Counted from the stretch's first letter, positions 28,686 through 39,340 are shown. The stretch: 64,000 nucleotides of DNA from Paucibacter sp. B2R-40 (GCF_025717555.1 NZ_JAJIRP010000014.1:58783-122782); one strand, 5' to 3'. A program made the numbers and translations. Notes: generated from the letters alone by a model not told the origin.

Positions 28686-29829
28686 GCAGCTCTCGCGAAG
28701 GCAGCATCAACTCGGTAGTGAAGCTGCCCGCCGCTTGCCGGGTCACCAGGCTTGCCCCTTCACCATAGAGAATGTGCAGGCGCTCGCGGGTCGCCGCCAG
28801 ACCAAGACCATGGCCGCGCTGACCCTGCGGCTCAGAGCCCACCGGGTTGCGCAAGCTCAGGCGCACGAAGCCGTCCTCCCGTGCCAAGCTCAGGTACACA
28901 AAACCTTCGCCCTCGCAGGCTTCCAGTCCGTGGCGAATGGCGTTTTCCACCAGCGGCTGAAACATCAAGGGCGGGCAAGCGGCACGGTCCCAGCCGGCGT
29001 CGGCGACATCCCACCGAACGTCCAAACTGGCGCCATAACGCAGGCTTTGCAGTTCCAGATAGTCGCGCATGAAGTTCATTTCATCTTGCACCGAGACCCA
29101 CTCCGTCTTGCTGGCGCGCAGCGCATAACGCAGCAACTCACTGACCCGGGCCAAGGCCGTCAGCGCCAGGCTGCGATCGGCGGCGCGCACCAAGGACGAG
29201 ATGCTGTTCAGGGCATTGAACAAAAAGTGCGGCTCCAACTGACCTTGCAACAGCGTCAGGCGCAGGCGCAAATTGTCCGTCTGCTCGCGCTGTTGGGCCG
29301 CCGCGCGTGCGCGGGCACTGGCCTTGGAAACAATGAAGGCCTGTACACAGAATGCCCCGCCGGCCAAAACAAGATCATAAAAAAGCGAATACCAACGGTT
29401 TTTGAGCACCAAAGCCCACCATTCATCGGGCAGTTTGCCGTGTCGCAGCAGCTGTAACCACCAAAAGTAGCTCAGCCACGCCAGCGCGAACAGCGAGATG
29501 CTGACCAAAAAAACTCGCAATTGCAGCTCAGGGCTGGCCCATTGCTGTGGCCGTCGCCAAGCATGCAGGAACAGCAACCAGCTGAACAGAATATAGGGCG
29601 GAAAGGCCGACAAACTGAGCCGCAGCACCTGCACAAGACTCAGACTGGAACGCCCCGTGTTGGCTGCATCGGCTGTCTGCGCCAAGGCCATCAACAGCCA
29701 TATCAACAGCCACACGCCGGTGCAAAGCAGCAAGCCTTGCAGCGCTCGGCCGATCAGTAGCCGAGGAGCGATGTCGCTCGGCTCAGCTGCCTCGGGCGCG
29801 GCGGCAAGGACAGAGATGTGAGCAGCCAT
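28678..29829 (-). CDS. LytS/AlgZ-type sensor histidine kinase
   Basis: About 383 residues, with four to five hydrophobic segments in the N-terminal half (for example LLLCTGVWLLIWLLMALA) and a His-kinase domain of the LytS type: QLEPHFLFNALNSISSLV carries the phosphoacceptor His, and PPLMFQPLVENAIRHGLE and GHGLGLAATRERL are the ATP-binding N and G boxes. It sits in the inner membrane and should phosphorylate the LytTR regulator next to it. I chose the ATG at 29829; an upstream start at 29898 adds 23 residues without clear support. Confidence 0.88.
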   Translation of the reverse strand: MAAHISVLAAAPEAAEPSDIAPRLLIGRALQGLLLCTGVWLLIWLLMALAQTADAANTGRSSLSLVQVLRLSLSAFPPYILFSWLLFLHAWRRPQQWASPELQLRVFLVSISLFALAWLSYFWWLQLLRHGKLPDEWWALVLKNRWYSLFYDLVLAGGAFCVQAFIVSKASARARAAAQQREQTDNLRLRLTLLQGQLEPHFLFNALNSISSLVRAADRSLALTALARVSELLRYALRASKTEWVSVQDEMNFMRDYLELQSLRYGASLDVRWDVADAGWDRAACPPLMFQPLVENAIRHGLEACEGEGFVYLSLAREDGFVRLSLRNPVGSEPQGQRGHGLGLAATRERLHILYGEGASLVTRQAAGSFTTELMLPSRELHE

Positions 29830-30024
29830 GGATATTTTCAAAAGGATTCTCTGCTGAACCGAATCAGCGGCAGCCGAGCGCAAAAGCTCTGCCAGCACTT
29901 TATGCGATCTGCCGGCCGGCCCGCAGGCGGCCGCTGACTCGGCGGCGGTGTTTCATCCCAAACGAATCACTAGCACGGCAAGTTTGCGCCACAGTGTTTG
30001 CTTTCTCAGCCATCCCAGCTCACC

Positions 30025-30591
30025 ATGGACTTCCGCCAAACCTTGCCAGCCTTGATGCTGGGCCTGAACTGCGTCATAACGCCACTGACCCTGGCCGCAA
30101 GCGAACCCACCCAGCCGGACTACCAAGCCGTCTCAGCCAGTACGCGCGCCATTGGCGAGTCCTATTTGCAAGCCTATATCAAGCAGGACTGGGCGCACTT
30201 GGCCGAGCTGATGGATGAGCAGATCGTCTTTCGGGACCCGACCGCCAAGCTCGTCTTTGGCGAGTTGGGCCAACAGGGCAAAAGCCGGCTGCTGGCCTAC
30301 CTGAAAGCTACCTACCCCTATATCGAGACGCACAGCTTCAAACTCGAACGCAGCTTCTTTGCCGGCGAGCAGGCGGTCTTCATCGGCGTGTCCGACTGGA
30401 GCTTTGCGCCGCCCGGGCAGCCGGTGGTACGCAGTGTGATTCCCCTCGTCATTGCGTTTCAGGTCAAAGAGGGGAAGATCGTCGAGCACCTGGAGATGGG
30501 CGATCTGCAACCCTATCTGGACGCCCAGAGCATTGCCCGCAAGAACAGCCAGCACCCGGCGCCCGCGCAAAGTCAGGCGCAAGCAAAATAG
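30025..30591 (+). CDS. exported NTF2/SnoaL-like protein
   Basis: A 188-residue protein with a likely signal peptide (residues about 1-25, ending TLAAS) and a SnoaL/NTF2-like domain: [21 protein letters not shown], then [13 protein letters not shown], and the C-terminal strand [18 protein letters not shown]. The molecular function is not predictable. It lies about 95 bp before the iorAB pair and might be co-transcribed. Confidence 0.68.
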   Translation: MDFRQTLPALMLGLNCVITPLTLAASEPTQPDYQAVSASTRAIGESYLQAYIKQDWAHLAELMDEQIVFRDPTAKLVFGELGQQGKSRLLAYLKATYPYIETHSFKLERSFFAGEQAVFIGVSDWSFAPPGQPVVRSVIPLVIAFQVKEGKIVEHLEMGDLQPYLDAQSIARKNSQHPAPAQSQAQAK

Positions 30592-30686
30592 CCGAACTCT
30601 GTGTATGCTGCGCAGCGGGAACCAGCCCTGGCGGCTCAGCCCCGGGCAGCTTCGATGCTCAAATTTTGCACTTGCAAGGACTCACG

Positions 30687-31154
30687 ATGATCAATCTCAA
30701 CGTCAACGGCAAGGCCGCCAGCGTGGACGCCGACCCCGACATGCCGCTGCTCTGGGCCTTGCGTGAAGACCTACAGCTGACCGGCTCCAAATTTGGCTGC
30801 GGCATGGGCTTGTGCGGTGCGTGCACCGTGCATCTGGACGGCCAACCGGTACGCGCCTGTTCGACGCCGCTGTCAGCAGCGGTGGGAAAAAAGGTCACCA
30901 CCATTGAAGGCATCAGCGCCAGCAAGACCGGCAAGGTCGTGCAAGCCGCCTGGGTCAAGATCGACGTGCCGCAATGCGGCTACTGCCAAAGCGGCCAGAT
31001 CATGAGCGCCTGCGCGCTGCTGGCGACCAAGAAGTCCCCCAGCGACGCCGACATCGACCAGGCCATGAGCGGCAATATCTGCCGCTGCGGCACCTATAAC
31101 CAGGTGCGCGCCGCCATCCATGACGCCTCGGCCACCTTGAAGAAAGGGGCATGA
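30687..31154 (+). CDS. iorA-like [2Fe-2S] subunit of molybdenum hydroxylase
   Basis: A 155-residue electron-transfer subunit with two [2Fe-2S] clusters: a plant-ferredoxin type ([16 protein letters not shown], then RAC) and an alpha-helical type ([17 protein letters not shown]). It corresponds to the small subunit of isoquinoline 1-oxidoreductase/aldehyde dehydrogenase-type enzymes. The ATG at 30687 has AAGGA 8 bp upstream. It overlaps the large-subunit gene by 4 bp. Confidence 0.92.
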   Translation: MINLNVNGKAASVDADPDMPLLWALREDLQLTGSKFGCGMGLCGACTVHLDGQPVRACSTPLSAAVGKKVTTIEGISASKTGKVVQAAWVKIDVPQCGYCQSGQIMSACALLATKKSPSDADIDQAMSGNICRCGTYNQVRAAIHDASATLKKGA

Positions 31155-33310
31155 AGATGGACTCCACCTCGACCCTCCAAACCTCCCGCCGTGGCTTCCT
31201 CAAGAGCAGCGCTGGCGGTGCTCTGATGCTGTCGTTTGCGCTGCCCCTGGCCACCAAGCGTGCGGCGGCGCAATCGGTGAGCAATACCTTTGCGCCAAGT
31301 GCCTGGCTGCGCATCACACCGGACAACCGCGTCACCGTGCTCTGCGGCTCATCCGAGATGGGCCAAGGCGTGCTGACCGCCATCCCGATGATGGTGGCCG
31401 AGGAGCTGGATGCCGATTGGGCGCTGGTGGGCGTTGAGCAAGCCCCCGCCGATGCGGCCTTCAACAATCCGCTGTTTGGCATGCAGGGCACCGGCGGCAG
31501 CACTACCGTGCGCGCACATTGGACGCCGCTGCGACAGGCCGGCGCAGCGGCCCGCGAAATGCTGGTGGCGGCGGCCGCTCAGGCGTGGAAGCTGGACGCC
31601 GCTCAGCTGCGCACCGAGCGCGGCCATGTGATTGGCCCTGGCGGCAAGAAGCTCGCCTATGGCGCTTTGGTGGAAAGTGCGGCCAAGCAAGCGGTGCCGG
31701 CCAAGCCGAAATTGAAAGATCAAAAAGACTTCAAGATCCTGGGCAAACCCACCCGTCGCCTGGACAGCGCAGCCAAGGTCAATGGATCGGCGCAGTTCGG
31801 CATCGACGCCCATGTTGAAGGCATGTTGATTGCGGTCATGACGCGCGCGCCGGTGGCCGGCGCCAAGGTCAAGAGCAGCGATGAAGCTGCGGCGCGGGCG
31901 GTCAAGGGCGTCAGCCATGTGATTGCGCTGGACAACGGTGTGGCGGTCTTGGCCAGCGGCTTTTGGGCCGCAAAAAAGGGCCGTGCCGCCTTGAATGTGC
32001 AGTGGGATTTGGGCAGCGGCGCCGAACTGTCAACGGCCAAAGTATCGGCGCAGCTCTTGGATGCGGCCGGTAATGCCGGCGCGGTCGCGGTTGACAACGG
32101 CAATCTGAAGGATGCCGCCGCCAATTCAAGCGCGCAGCTGAGTGCCACTTACGAGGTCCCCTATCTGGCCCATGCCTGCATGGAGCCGCTGAACTGCACC
32201 GCCTGGGTACGGGACGGCGCCGCCACGGTCTGGGTGGGCACCCAAGGCCAGGGGCCGACACAGCAAATCATCGCGCAAATTGCCGGCGTGCCGACCGACA
32301 AGGTGCAGGTCCACACGACGCTGCTGGGCGGCGGCTTTGGGCGCCGCTTCGCGCATGACTTCACCATCAGCGCGACGCTCTTGTCCAAGCTCAGCGGCCG
32401 CCCGGTCAAGCTGATCTATGAGCGCGAAGATGATATGGCGGCAGGTTTTTACAGGCCTGCGTCGGTGGTGAAGTTCGAGGGTGCGCTCGATGACAAGGGT
32501 AGGACCAGCCTTTTGAGGGCCGACATCGGCTCGCCCTCCATCATGGCCGGCTCCGGCTTCATGAAGTTGCCGGCCAGCGGCGTCGATGCGATGGCGGTCG
32601 AGGGCTTGGCCGATCACCATTACGAGATCCCCAACCAGCGCATCGCCTATGGCCAAGCCGAGCCTGGCCCGCAGGTCTGGTTCTGGCGCTCGGTCGGGCA
32701 TTCGCAGAACGCCTTCTTCTTGGAAAGCTTTGTCGATGAGCTGGCCCACGCGGCCAAGGCAGACCCGCTGCAGTTCAGACTGCAAATGCTGGCAAAGCAG
32801 CCGCGTTTGCGCGCCGTGTTGGAAATGGCCGCTGCCAAGGCCGGCTGGGGCAAGCCTGCGGCCAAAGGCATCTTCCGGGGCATCGCCGTGGCCGAGAGTT
32901 TTGGCAGTTATGTGGCCGAGGTAGCTGAAGTTTCCATCGGCAAGGACGGCACGCCGAAGGTGCACCGCGTCGTGGCCGCGGTTGACTGTGGCATGACCGT
33001 CAATCCCCTGACGATCGAGCACCAGATCGAAAGCGCCATTTGCTACGGCATGTCAGCCGCGCTCTACGGCAAGATCACTCACAAGGACGGCCGCGTGGAG
33101 CAGAGCAACTTCCACGATTACCCGGTCGTGCGCATGAGTGAAATGCCCAAAGTCGAGGTGTATATCCTGCCCAGCAGCGAGGCGCCTGGCGGCATTGGTG
33201 AACCGGGCACGCCACCGCTGGCTCCGGCGCTGACCAACGCGATTTTTGCGGCCACGGGGGTACGCTTGCGCAAGCTGCCGATTGATAGCGCGGCGCTGAA
33301 GCCGGCCTAA
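31151..33310 (+). CDS. iorB-like molybdopterin-binding catalytic subunit
   Basis: A 719-residue xanthine dehydrogenase-family subunit. A twin-arginine signal ([17 protein letters not shown]) at residues about 9-30 points to export of the folded enzyme. [10 protein letters not shown] and the late [18 protein letters not shown] with the active-site Glu region are typical of IorB-type aldehyde/N-heterocycle hydroxylases. The FAD subunit is absent, as usual for this type. The substrate cannot be fixed. Confidence 0.9.
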   Translation: MKMDSTSTLQTSRRGFLKSSAGGALMLSFALPLATKRAAAQSVSNTFAPSAWLRITPDNRVTVLCGSSEMGQGVLTAIPMMVAEELDADWALVGVEQAPADAAFNNPLFGMQGTGGSTTVRAHWTPLRQAGAAAREMLVAAAAQAWKLDAAQLRTERGHVIGPGGKKLAYGALVESAAKQAVPAKPKLKDQKDFKILGKPTRRLDSAAKVNGSAQFGIDAHVEGMLIAVMTRAPVAGAKVKSSDEAAARAVKGVSHVIALDNGVAVLASGFWAAKKGRAALNVQWDLGSGAELSTAKVSAQLLDAAGNAGAVAVDNGNLKDAAANSSAQLSATYEVPYLAHACMEPLNCTAWVRDGAATVWVGTQGQGPTQQIIAQIAGVPTDKVQVHTTLLGGGFGRRFAHDFTISATLLSKLSGRPVKLIYEREDDMAAGFYRPASVVKFEGALDDKGRTSLLRADIGSPSIMAGSGFMKLPASGVDAMAVEGLADHHYEIPNQRIAYGQAEPGPQVWFWRSVGHSQNAFFLESFVDELAHAAKADPLQFRLQMLAKQPRLRAVLEMAAAKAGWGKPAAKGIFRGIAVAESFGSYVAEVAEVSIGKDGTPKVHRVVAAVDCGMTVNPLTIEHQIESAICYGMSAALYGKITHKDGRVEQSNFHDYPVVRMSEMPKVEVYILPSSEAPGGIGEPGTPPLAPALTNAIFAATGVRLRKLPIDSAALKPA

Positions 33311-33314
33311 TGCT

Positions 33315-33506
33315 TCAAGCAGGCGGATAGCCCTCTTCTGTCAAGGCCGCGACGAACACGTCGCGGCCTTTTTCGCTTTCGACCCGCAGGATTTTCGCTT
33401 CGCGGTCAAACAGCGGCTTGGCTTCGGCATCCACGGTCGCCACTGTCTTGGTGATTACGGCCACGCAATGGCCGCAGGTCATGTCGGGGAGTTTGAATTC
33501 GTACAT
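33315..33506 (-). CDS. CopZ-like copper chaperone (heavy-metal-associated domain)
   Basis: A 63-residue HMA-domain protein with the metal motif MTCGHC near the N-terminus (MYEFKLPDMTCGHCVAVI) and the C-terminal EEGYPP turn. It should carry Cu(I) in the cytosol and hand it to a CopA-type ATPase. copA starts 1.7 kb away on the opposite strand; a repeat-bounded insertion lies between them. It ends 5 bp from the iorB stop (convergent). Confidence 0.88.
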   Translation of the reverse strand: MYEFKLPDMTCGHCVAVITKTVATVDAEAKPLFDREAKILRVESEKGRDVFVAALTEEGYPPA

Positions 33507-33593
33507 GGTGGGGACCTTTTGGTTGAACGGGCCTCAGCATAAACCGGCTGGAGAGGGTCCAGGCTTGCCGGTTTATCTGAGGTGGCCTCCCTG

Positions 33594-33896
33594 CACGATG
33601 CCGGGAGTTCGCCCCGGCGGGCGACCCCCCTTCTCTTGTCTCGCCAAGAGAAGGAGGCAAGAGAAGGCGACCCTGCCGCATGGCCCTGCGGGTCCGCTCG
33701 GATGCTCAAATTTGCCGGGCCGCGCCCAACTCACTCCGCTACGCTGCGTTCAGACAAGGGGCGCGAAGTCAGTTTTTGAAGTCGCTGCGCGACGCCCGGC
33801 AAATTCTGCGCTCCTCGCCCATGCAGAAGGGGGAATGCGAGAGAACTCGGCTCGCTGCGCATCGCCTCAATGGGTACTGCGCGGCGCGCATGCACC
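33594..33896 (+). repeat. dispersed ~300-bp repeat, copy c3
   Basis: Copy c3, facing c4. Its hairpin (33629-33654) has 10-bp arms CCTTCTCTTG/CAAGAGAAGG, a different sequence from c1/c2 but equally well paired. The inner end continues into GCGCGCATGCACC, shared with c4 and absent from c1/c2. It starts about 90 bp upstream of the copZ-like gene. Confidence 0.9.
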
Positions 33897-34100
33897 TCTC
33901 AGGCCAGGTCAGGTCTTGCCTTTTTTATTCAAGATATCACCCTGACCACTTGGACGCTTTTTTAAAATCTCAACGTTGAAGTTGACCTGCGAGCGGCGGC
34001 TGGGCACCAAAGGCCCAGAAAGACATGGTGAAGTGAAGTGAACAGCTATTTCGAGTCAGCTCGAAAGCTAGGTCGGACCTCTATATTTTGTTCGCGGGCT

Positions 34101-34478
34101 CTACTTCCGTTTTCCGAACCAGGCAAGAACCCCCTTACGCACGACCTGGGTGGCGCCGCTGGCGACCGGCGCTGCGACCATGTGCTTCTGGAGATTTTCA
34201 AGTTGAGCCTGTTTGGCTGCCAGGTAAGCACGAATCCCGGTTTCGTTTCCCTTGAGTCTGAAAAGAATGACCTCCTCAATCGTTTGGGCGAAGCACTGGC
34301 TTGTTTCTCTCTCATCGACTTCAGCTTCCTCGTGGGCTAGCTCCAAAAATTTGCTCCCAAGCGCCATCAACTCTCCAAGCGACTGTGCCTCGAAACACTC
34401 ATTGAATCGAACAATTGACTGATACCAGTTCAGTCTTTCGAACTCATCGGCTGCGTCTTCGTAGCTTCGATCGCTCAT
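34101..34478 (-). CDS. hypothetical protein inside repeat-bounded unit
   Basis: A 125-residue acidic, helical protein beginning MSDRSYEDAADEFERLNWYQ with a basic C-terminus (RKGVLAWFGKRK). There is no signal peptide or membrane segment. I do not recognise a family. The base composition is more AT-rich than the chromosome around it. It lies alone between repeats c3 and c4, transcribed in the same direction relative to the repeats as the ivy-like gene between c1 and c2. Confidence 0.65.
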   Translation of the reverse strand: MSDRSYEDAADEFERLNWYQSIVRFNECFEAQSLGELMALGSKFLELAHEEAEVDERETSQCFAQTIEEVILFRLKGNETGIRAYLAAKQAQLENLQKHMVAAPVASGATQVVRKGVLAWFGKRK

Positions 34479-34798
34479 GCTGCGGCCCCTTTGTTAAAGA
34501 CGTCTAACGCGCTGTATCGCACCCTGTGGCGCTGAATATTGCCAGAACTCGCACACCAACAGCCCTGCCAAACCGGCGAGCAAGTGCCTGTCGCATCTGA
34601 GTACTCTCCGGACCAGCTTGTTTAATCATGCAGTATTCAATCTATCGAGAAGTGCCGCACCTGTCACAAATCCACTGATGATCAGGCGGCACAGCAACAA
34701 GGCAAGTGTGAATGTTGCCATCAAAAACAGGCGTTATGCTCGGGCTGAATTTACATCTCAAGAAAAAGGCAAGGCCTGATCCTCTCGGCATCGACCTG
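34479..34798. other. AT-richer intergenic region in repeat-bounded unit
   Basis: About 320 bp upstream of the hypothetical gene and up to repeat c4. It probably holds that gene's promoter. A GTTAGAC heptamer sits just ahead of the gene, but no paired attC-like partner at a normal distance was found. No other gene or RNA was seen. Confidence 0.5.
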
Positions 34799-35116
34799 CG
34801 CGGTGCATGCGCGCGGCGCAGCACCCCTTGAGGCGACGCGCAGCGAGCCGTGGTCTTTGGAGTTCACCCCTTCTGCATGGGCGCGGAGCGCAGAATTTGC
34901 CGGGCGTCGCGCAGCGACTTCAAAGACTGGCTTCGCGCCCCCTGTCTGAGCGTAGCGGCCGTTAGGGCGCGCAGCGAGTTGGGCGCGGCCCGGCAAATTT
35001 GAGCATCCGAGCGGACCCGCAGGGCCATGCGGCAGGGTCGCCTTCTTTTGCTTACTTTTCTTGGCGAAGCAAGAAAAGTGAGTCGGCCGCCGGGGCGAAC
35101 TCCCGGCATCGTGCGG
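34799..35116 (-). repeat. dispersed ~300-bp repeat, copy c4
   Basis: Copy c4, inverted relative to c3. Its hairpin (35054-35079) has arms ACTTTTCTTG/CAAGAAAAGT; relative to c3, two arm positions change and both partners change with them. A short expansion (CGCGCCCTAACGGCC region) interrupts the block GCCCAACTC..CGCTACGCT that is continuous in the other copies. Confidence 0.9.
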
Positions 35117-35137
35117 GGCAAGCGATTCAGCCGAAGC

Positions 35138-35169
35138 GGATCGGATCGGATCGAATCGAATCGAATCGG
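35138..35169. repeat. pentanucleotide microsatellite
   Basis: Consecutive GGATC/GAATC 5-bp units between repeat c4 and the copA promoter. It does not code for protein. Such a tract is prone to slippage, but it lies upstream of the -35 element, so any effect on copA is speculative. Confidence 0.8.
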
Positions 35170-35197
35170 CCCAAGGCCAAGTCTGCGCAAAAAGAGC

Positions 35198-35228
35198 TTG
35201 ACCTGCCCATCATGGCAAGCCTTAGTAT
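35198..35228 (+). promoter_or_regulatory. copA promoter with MerR/CueR-type operator
   Basis: A -35 TTGACC and -10 TAGTAT are separated by 19 bp containing the dyad TGCC-N6-GGCA (TGCCcatcatGGCA). An over-long 19-bp spacer with a central dyad is the hallmark of MerR-family (CueR) copper promoters. Transcription should begin about 7 bp after the -10, at or next to the copA start codon. No cueR gene is in the window. Confidence 0.75.
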
Positions 35229-35234
35229 CCGGTC

Positions 35235-37667
35235 ATGATGAATCCCTCGATAACGTCAAACATCCAGTCCCTCACAATCCCCATCGCCGGCATGACCTGC
35301 GCCTCCTGCGTCAAGCGGGTAGAAAAAGCTTTGCTGCGCGTGCCCGGCGTCAGCGGGGCGGAGGTCAACTTGGCGACCGAGGCGGCCAGCGTCAGCGGCT
35401 CCGCCGAGGTGACGCTGCCGCTGCTGCGCACCGCCGTCGAGGCGGCTGGTTATAGCCTACCGGAACAAAGCCTGAGCTTGCAAATCAGCGGCATGAGCTG
35501 CGCCTCCTGCGTGAACCGGGTCGAGCGGGCACTGCTCAAGCAGCCCGGCGTCTTGTCGGCCGAGGTCAATCTGGCGACCGAGGCGGCCAGCGTGCACGCG
35601 CTCGCTTCGGTCGATCCGCAAGCGCTGATAGAGGCAGTGGCCAAGGCCGGCTATGCAGCCAGCCTGCCGGCAGGCCAAGGAGCTGCTACCGAACCCAAGC
35701 CGAATTGGCAGCACAGCGGCTGGCCGGTGCTGATCGCGGCTCTCCTGTCTGCGCCTCTGGTGCTGCCGATGGCGGGCACGCTGTTTGGCCAGCATTGGAT
35801 GCTGAACGGCTACTGGCAACTCGCACTGACGCTGCCGGTGCAGTTCTGGCTGGGCGCGCGCTTTTACAAGGCCGGTTGGGCCGCGCTGCGCGCCGGCAGC
35901 GGCAATATGGATTTGCTGGTAGCCCTGGGCACCAGCGCGGCCTTTGGTTTGTCGGTCTACGAGCTTTGGCAACAGGGCCCGCATACGATGCGGCTGTACT
36001 TCGAGTCGGCGGCGGTCGTCATTACTCTGGTCTTGCTGGGCAAATGGCTGGAGGCCAGAGCCAAGCGGCAAACCACCGAAGCGATCCGTGCGCTCAAAAA
36101 ACTGCAGCCCGAAACCGCCCGCGTGCGCCGCGACGGACGAGAAGTCGAGTTGCCGCTGGGTCAGCTGCGCCTCGGGGACGAAGTGCTGGTGCGACCCGGT
36201 GAGCGCATCCCGGTGGACGGCGAAGTGCTGGAAGGTGCCTCCCATGTGGATGAATCGCTGATCACCGGGGAAAGCCTGGCAGTCAGCAAAGGGCTCAAGG
36301 ACAAGGTCGTCGGCGGCGCCGTCAATGGCGAGGGCCTGCTGCTATTGAGCGTCACTGCACTGGGTGCGGAGTCGACCCTGGCGCGCATTGTTCGCCTGGT
36401 CGAATCGGCGCAGGCCAAGAAAGCACCGATCCAGCGCCTGGTGGATCAGGTCAGCGCCGTGTTCGTGCCGGTGGTGATCGGCGTGGCCCTGCTCACGCTG
36501 CTGGGCTGGGGGCTCTTGCAAGGCAGCTGGGAACAAGCGCTGCTGAACGCCGTCGCAGTCTTGGTGATTGCCTGCCCTTGCGCGCTGGGCCTGGCTACGC
36601 CCACCGCCATCATGGCCGGCACCGGTGTGGCGGCCCTGCACGGCATTTTGATCAAGGACGCCGAGGCGCTGGAATTGGCAGCTCGGCTCGATGTGGTGGC
36701 CTTCGACAAGACCGGCACCCTCACCGTCGGCATGCCGCAAATGGTGGCACTGCTGGCTGCGCCCGGCATCGCCGAGGCGCAGTTGCTGGCCTGGGCCGCC
36801 GCGCTGCAAGCGGGCAGCGAGCATCCGCTGGCCCACGCGGTGGCCGAAGCCGCTGCGGCACGCCAGCTCGCCATTCCAGCGGCGACAGCGATGCGGGCCG
36901 TGGCCGGGCGCGGTGTGGCAGCGACGCTGCTGGTCGACAACAGCACCGCTATGGAGCTACGCCTGGGCAGCAGCCGCTTCATGCAGGAGTTGGGCGTGGC
37001 ATGCACCGCCTTGCAGGCGCAAGCCGATCAATTGCAGCAAGAAGGCCGCACGGTTTCGTGGTTAGCGGAAGTTTTCGGATCAGGCTCGGCGGCGCCGGCA
37101 CCGCGCCTCTTGGGTTTGCTGGCCTTCGGTGACAGCGTCAAGCCAACCGCCGCAGCGGCCGTACAGGCCTTGCAAAAAATGGGGATTCGCACCGTCATGC
37201 TCAGTGGCGACAACGCGGGCAGCGCAAGCCAAGTTGGCCGCCAACTCGGCATTGACGAGGTGCGGGCCGAGGTGCTGCCCGAAGACAAGGCCCGCATCGT
37301 GGCGGAGCTCAAAGGCGGCGGCCAGCACCGCGTGGCCATGGTCGGCGACGGCATCAATGACGCTCCGGCCTTGGCCGCTGCCGATGTGGGTTTGGCCATG
37401 TCCACCGGCACCGATGTGGCGATGGCCGCAGCCGGCATCACCTTGATGCATGGCGATCCGGCCCTGGTGGCACAGGCGATAGCCCTGTCACGTCGTACCG
37501 TGGCCAAGATTCGGCAAAACCTGTTTTGGGCTTTTGCCTATAACGCGATCGGTATTCCGCTGGCCGCTTTTGGCCTTTTGAGCCCGGTGATTGCCGGTGC
37601 CGCGATGGCCCTGTCCAGCGTCTCGGTGGTCAGCAATGCTTTGCTGCTGAAGCGCTGGCGGGCCTGA
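35235..37667 (+). CDS. copA: Cu(I)-translocating P1B-type ATPase
   Basis: An 810-residue copper exporter. Two N-terminal HMA domains each carry GMTCASC or GMSCASC; eight membrane segments follow, with the ion-site CPC motif (ACPCALGL), phosphorylation DKTGT, the TGES actuator (LITGES), HP dipeptide (EHPLAHA) and GDGINDAP hinge. It sits in the inner membrane and removes cytosolic Cu(I). The promoter geometry places the mRNA start at about 35235, so the transcript may be leaderless. A second ATG follows directly (35238). Confidence 0.96.
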   Translation: MMNPSITSNIQSLTIPIAGMTCASCVKRVEKALLRVPGVSGAEVNLATEAASVSGSAEVTLPLLRTAVEAAGYSLPEQSLSLQISGMSCASCVNRVERALLKQPGVLSAEVNLATEAASVHALASVDPQALIEAVAKAGYAASLPAGQGAATEPKPNWQHSGWPVLIAALLSAPLVLPMAGTLFGQHWMLNGYWQLALTLPVQFWLGARFYKAGWAALRAGSGNMDLLVALGTSAAFGLSVYELWQQGPHTMRLYFESAAVVITLVLLGKWLEARAKRQTTEAIRALKKLQPETARVRRDGREVELPLGQLRLGDEVLVRPGERIPVDGEVLEGASHVDESLITGESLAVSKGLKDKVVGGAVNGEGLLLLSVTALGAESTLARIVRLVESAQAKKAPIQRLVDQVSAVFVPVVIGVALLTLLGWGLLQGSWEQALLNAVAVLVIACPCALGLATPTAIMAGTGVAALHGILIKDAEALELAARLDVVAFDKTGTLTVGMPQMVALLAAPGIAEAQLLAWAAALQAGSEHPLAHAVAEAAAARQLAIPAATAMRAVAGRGVAATLLVDNSTAMELRLGSSRFMQELGVACTALQAQADQLQQEGRTVSWLAEVFGSGSAAPAPRLLGLLAFGDSVKPTAAAAVQALQKMGIRTVMLSGDNAGSASQVGRQLGIDEVRAEVLPEDKARIVAELKGGGQHRVAMVGDGINDAPALAAADVGLAMSTGTDVAMAAAGITLMHGDPALVAQAIALSRRTVAKIRQNLFWAFAYNAIGIPLAAFGLLSPVIAGAAMALSSVSVVSNALLLKRWRA

Positions 37668-37687
37668 ACAAGCGATCTTTCAGCGCT

Positions 37688-38401
37688 TCAATGCTGCAAA
37701 TGCAAAGCACCGTCTTTTTGCATCTGGCCCAAGGCTTCGTCCAATTGACGCAAGCTCAAATCCGCCTTCGGCGACAAGGCACAGCGCAAATCAGTGCGCT
37801 CGAGCTCCAGCGGCGCGTGCAAGGCCAGGGTGAAGCCGCGTACCTCACGCTGATAATTCAAATAGCTCAAGCTGACGATGGCATGCGATATGCGCTTGGC
37901 GGCGAGGCGACGCATCAAAGCTTCAGCATCGGGCCCGTCGTCGCGAATAAATTGCGCGCCCAATTGCCGCTCCAGTGAGGGATAACGAAAGCCCGCGATG
38001 CTGCCTACGGTCTGCCCGGCAAGATCGGCCACACGATGCGGTGCCCGCGCATCTGCGCGGGTGATCAGCAGTTCGACATGTTGAACCAGCGCCTGACTCC
38101 ATTCGAACGGCCCAGGCAGCCAAGCGGTGGCATAACCGCAGATCAGATCGGCTTGGCCGCTTTCCAAAACAGCGGCAATTCGTTTGCGCGCCACCGGCAC
38201 AAAGACCGCCTCGCGGTCCAGCCGTTTGGCCAGATCAAGGCCAAGCTGGTAACTGAGCCCGGCCTTGAGTTCGCCATCCTCAAACTTTGCATAGGGCAAG
38301 GTCACGCTGGTATCGACCAAGAAGCGCAGCGGCGCCGCGCTAAGAAGCGAGCAAAACAGACTCAAAAGCAGGCAAAGCGCGGCGCGCAAAAGCATCATCA
38401 A
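37688..38401 (-). CDS. periplasmic solute-binding protein (family 3-like)
   Basis: A 237-residue protein with a signal peptide (LLRAALCLLLSLFCSLLSAAP) and the bacterial family-3 solute-binding fold: LRFLVDTSVTLPYAKFEDGE, YQLGLDLAKRL, ADLICGYAT and LAGQTVGSIAG. It is short for the family and has no permease genes nearby, so it may be an orphan sensor-type protein. The ligand is unknown. Confidence 0.8.
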   Translation of the reverse strand: MMMLLRAALCLLLSLFCSLLSAAPLRFLVDTSVTLPYAKFEDGELKAGLSYQLGLDLAKRLDREAVFVPVARKRIAAVLESGQADLICGYATAWLPGPFEWSQALVQHVELLITRADARAPHRVADLAGQTVGSIAGFRYPSLERQLGAQFIRDDGPDAEALMRRLAAKRISHAIVSLSYLNYQREVRGFTLALHAPLELERTDLRCALSPKADLSLRQLDEALGQMQKDGALHLQH

Positions 38402-38473
38402 CCGCCAATAACAAAGAAGAGCGCAAGGATACCTGCTGCACCCTGAAGCCTCGGCGCCGCTGAAGATTTTTTC

Positions 38474-39340
38474 TCAGGCGAGCACGCCGGCTTGGTAATC
38501 CCGCACCGCCTGAATCAACTCAGCCTGGGTATTCATCACAAACGGGCCATGTTGAGCAATCGCCTCCCCCAAGGGTTTGCCGGCCACCAGAATGGCCCGC
38601 GCGCCGGCCGCGCCGGCCACAAAAGCCAGGCCGTCGCTGCCTGCGGTATTGGCCAGAATCGCCATCCGCTGCTGCGGCACTTGCACCTGCTCGCCAAACT
38701 GCAAGTCACCGCGATAAACATAGACAAAAGCATTGTGCGTGGCCGGCAGCAACTGCTCGAAGCGGGCACCGGGCTTAAGGTGCAGGTCCAAATACAGCGG
38801 CTCGGTGTGCTCGCGCTGCACCGCACCTTGCACGCCGTGACTGCTGCCCGCGATCACCCGCACCTTGACGCCGTCCAGGGCGAATTCTGGGATCTGCTCG
38901 CTGGGAATGTCGCGGTACCAAGGCTCGCGCATCTTCTCGAAGCTGGGCAGATTCAGCCAGAGCTGAAAGCCTTCCATGCGCCCCTCTTCCTGCTCGGGCA
39001 GCTCGCTATGGATCACGCCGCGCCCGGCCGTCATCCATTGCACGCCGCCATTGCCCAACAGCCCCTCATTGCCGGCCGAGTCACGATGGCGCATCCGCCC
39101 TTCCAGCATATAGGTGATGGTCTCAAAGCCCCGATGTGGGTGGTCCGGAAAGCCGGCAATGTAATCATCCACCTGGTCGGAACCAAATGCATCCAGCATC
39201 AAATAGGGGTCGAGTCGGCGCTGCAGGCTTTGCGTCAGCACGCGAGTCAGCTTGACGCCGGCGCCGTCGCTGGTGGCCTGGCCCGTGACCAGGCGCTCGA
39301 CCGCGCGGGGGGCTTGCACTGTTTCAATCGTCTTGTTCAT
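38474..39340 (-). CDS. pirin family protein
   Basis: A 288-residue bicupin of the pirin family. The metal-binding motif HPHRGFETITYMLEG is visible, with HRDS and HSELP completing the N-terminal cupin site. Some pirins act as quercetinases or redox sensors. It is followed upstream (in coordinates) by an azoreductase gene on the same strand with a 23-bp gap, suggesting a two-gene operon under the divergent LysR regulator. Confidence 0.9.
   Translation of the reverse strand: MNKTIETVQAPRAVERLVTGQATSDGAGVKLTRVLTQSLQRRLDPYLMLDAFGSDQVDDYIAGFPDHPHRGFETITYMLEGRMRHRDSAGNEGLLGNGGVQWMTAGRGVIHSELPEQEEGRMEGFQLWLNLPSFEKMREPWYRDIPSEQIPEFALDGVKVRVIAGSSHGVQGAVQREHTEPLYLDLHLKPGARFEQLLPATHNAFVYVYRGDLQFGEQVQVPQQRMAILANTAGSDGLAFVAGAAGARAILVAGKPLGEAIAQHGPFVMNTQAELIQAVRDYQAGVLA

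Noticed and set aside
33680..33979. Open frames inside the ~300-bp repeats, giving similar peptides in several copies
   Set aside because: Peptide similarity just reflects the DNA repeat. Frames are interrupted differently, composition is Arg-rich and no start signals are conserved.
34501..34741. GTTAGAC just ahead of the hypothetical gene in the c3-c4 unit and GCATAAC about 235 bp upstream, resembling attC ends
   Set aside because: The spacing is too long for a normal attC, the second box has a mismatch and the interior shows no convincing inverted repeat. Single heptamers of this type are expected by chance.
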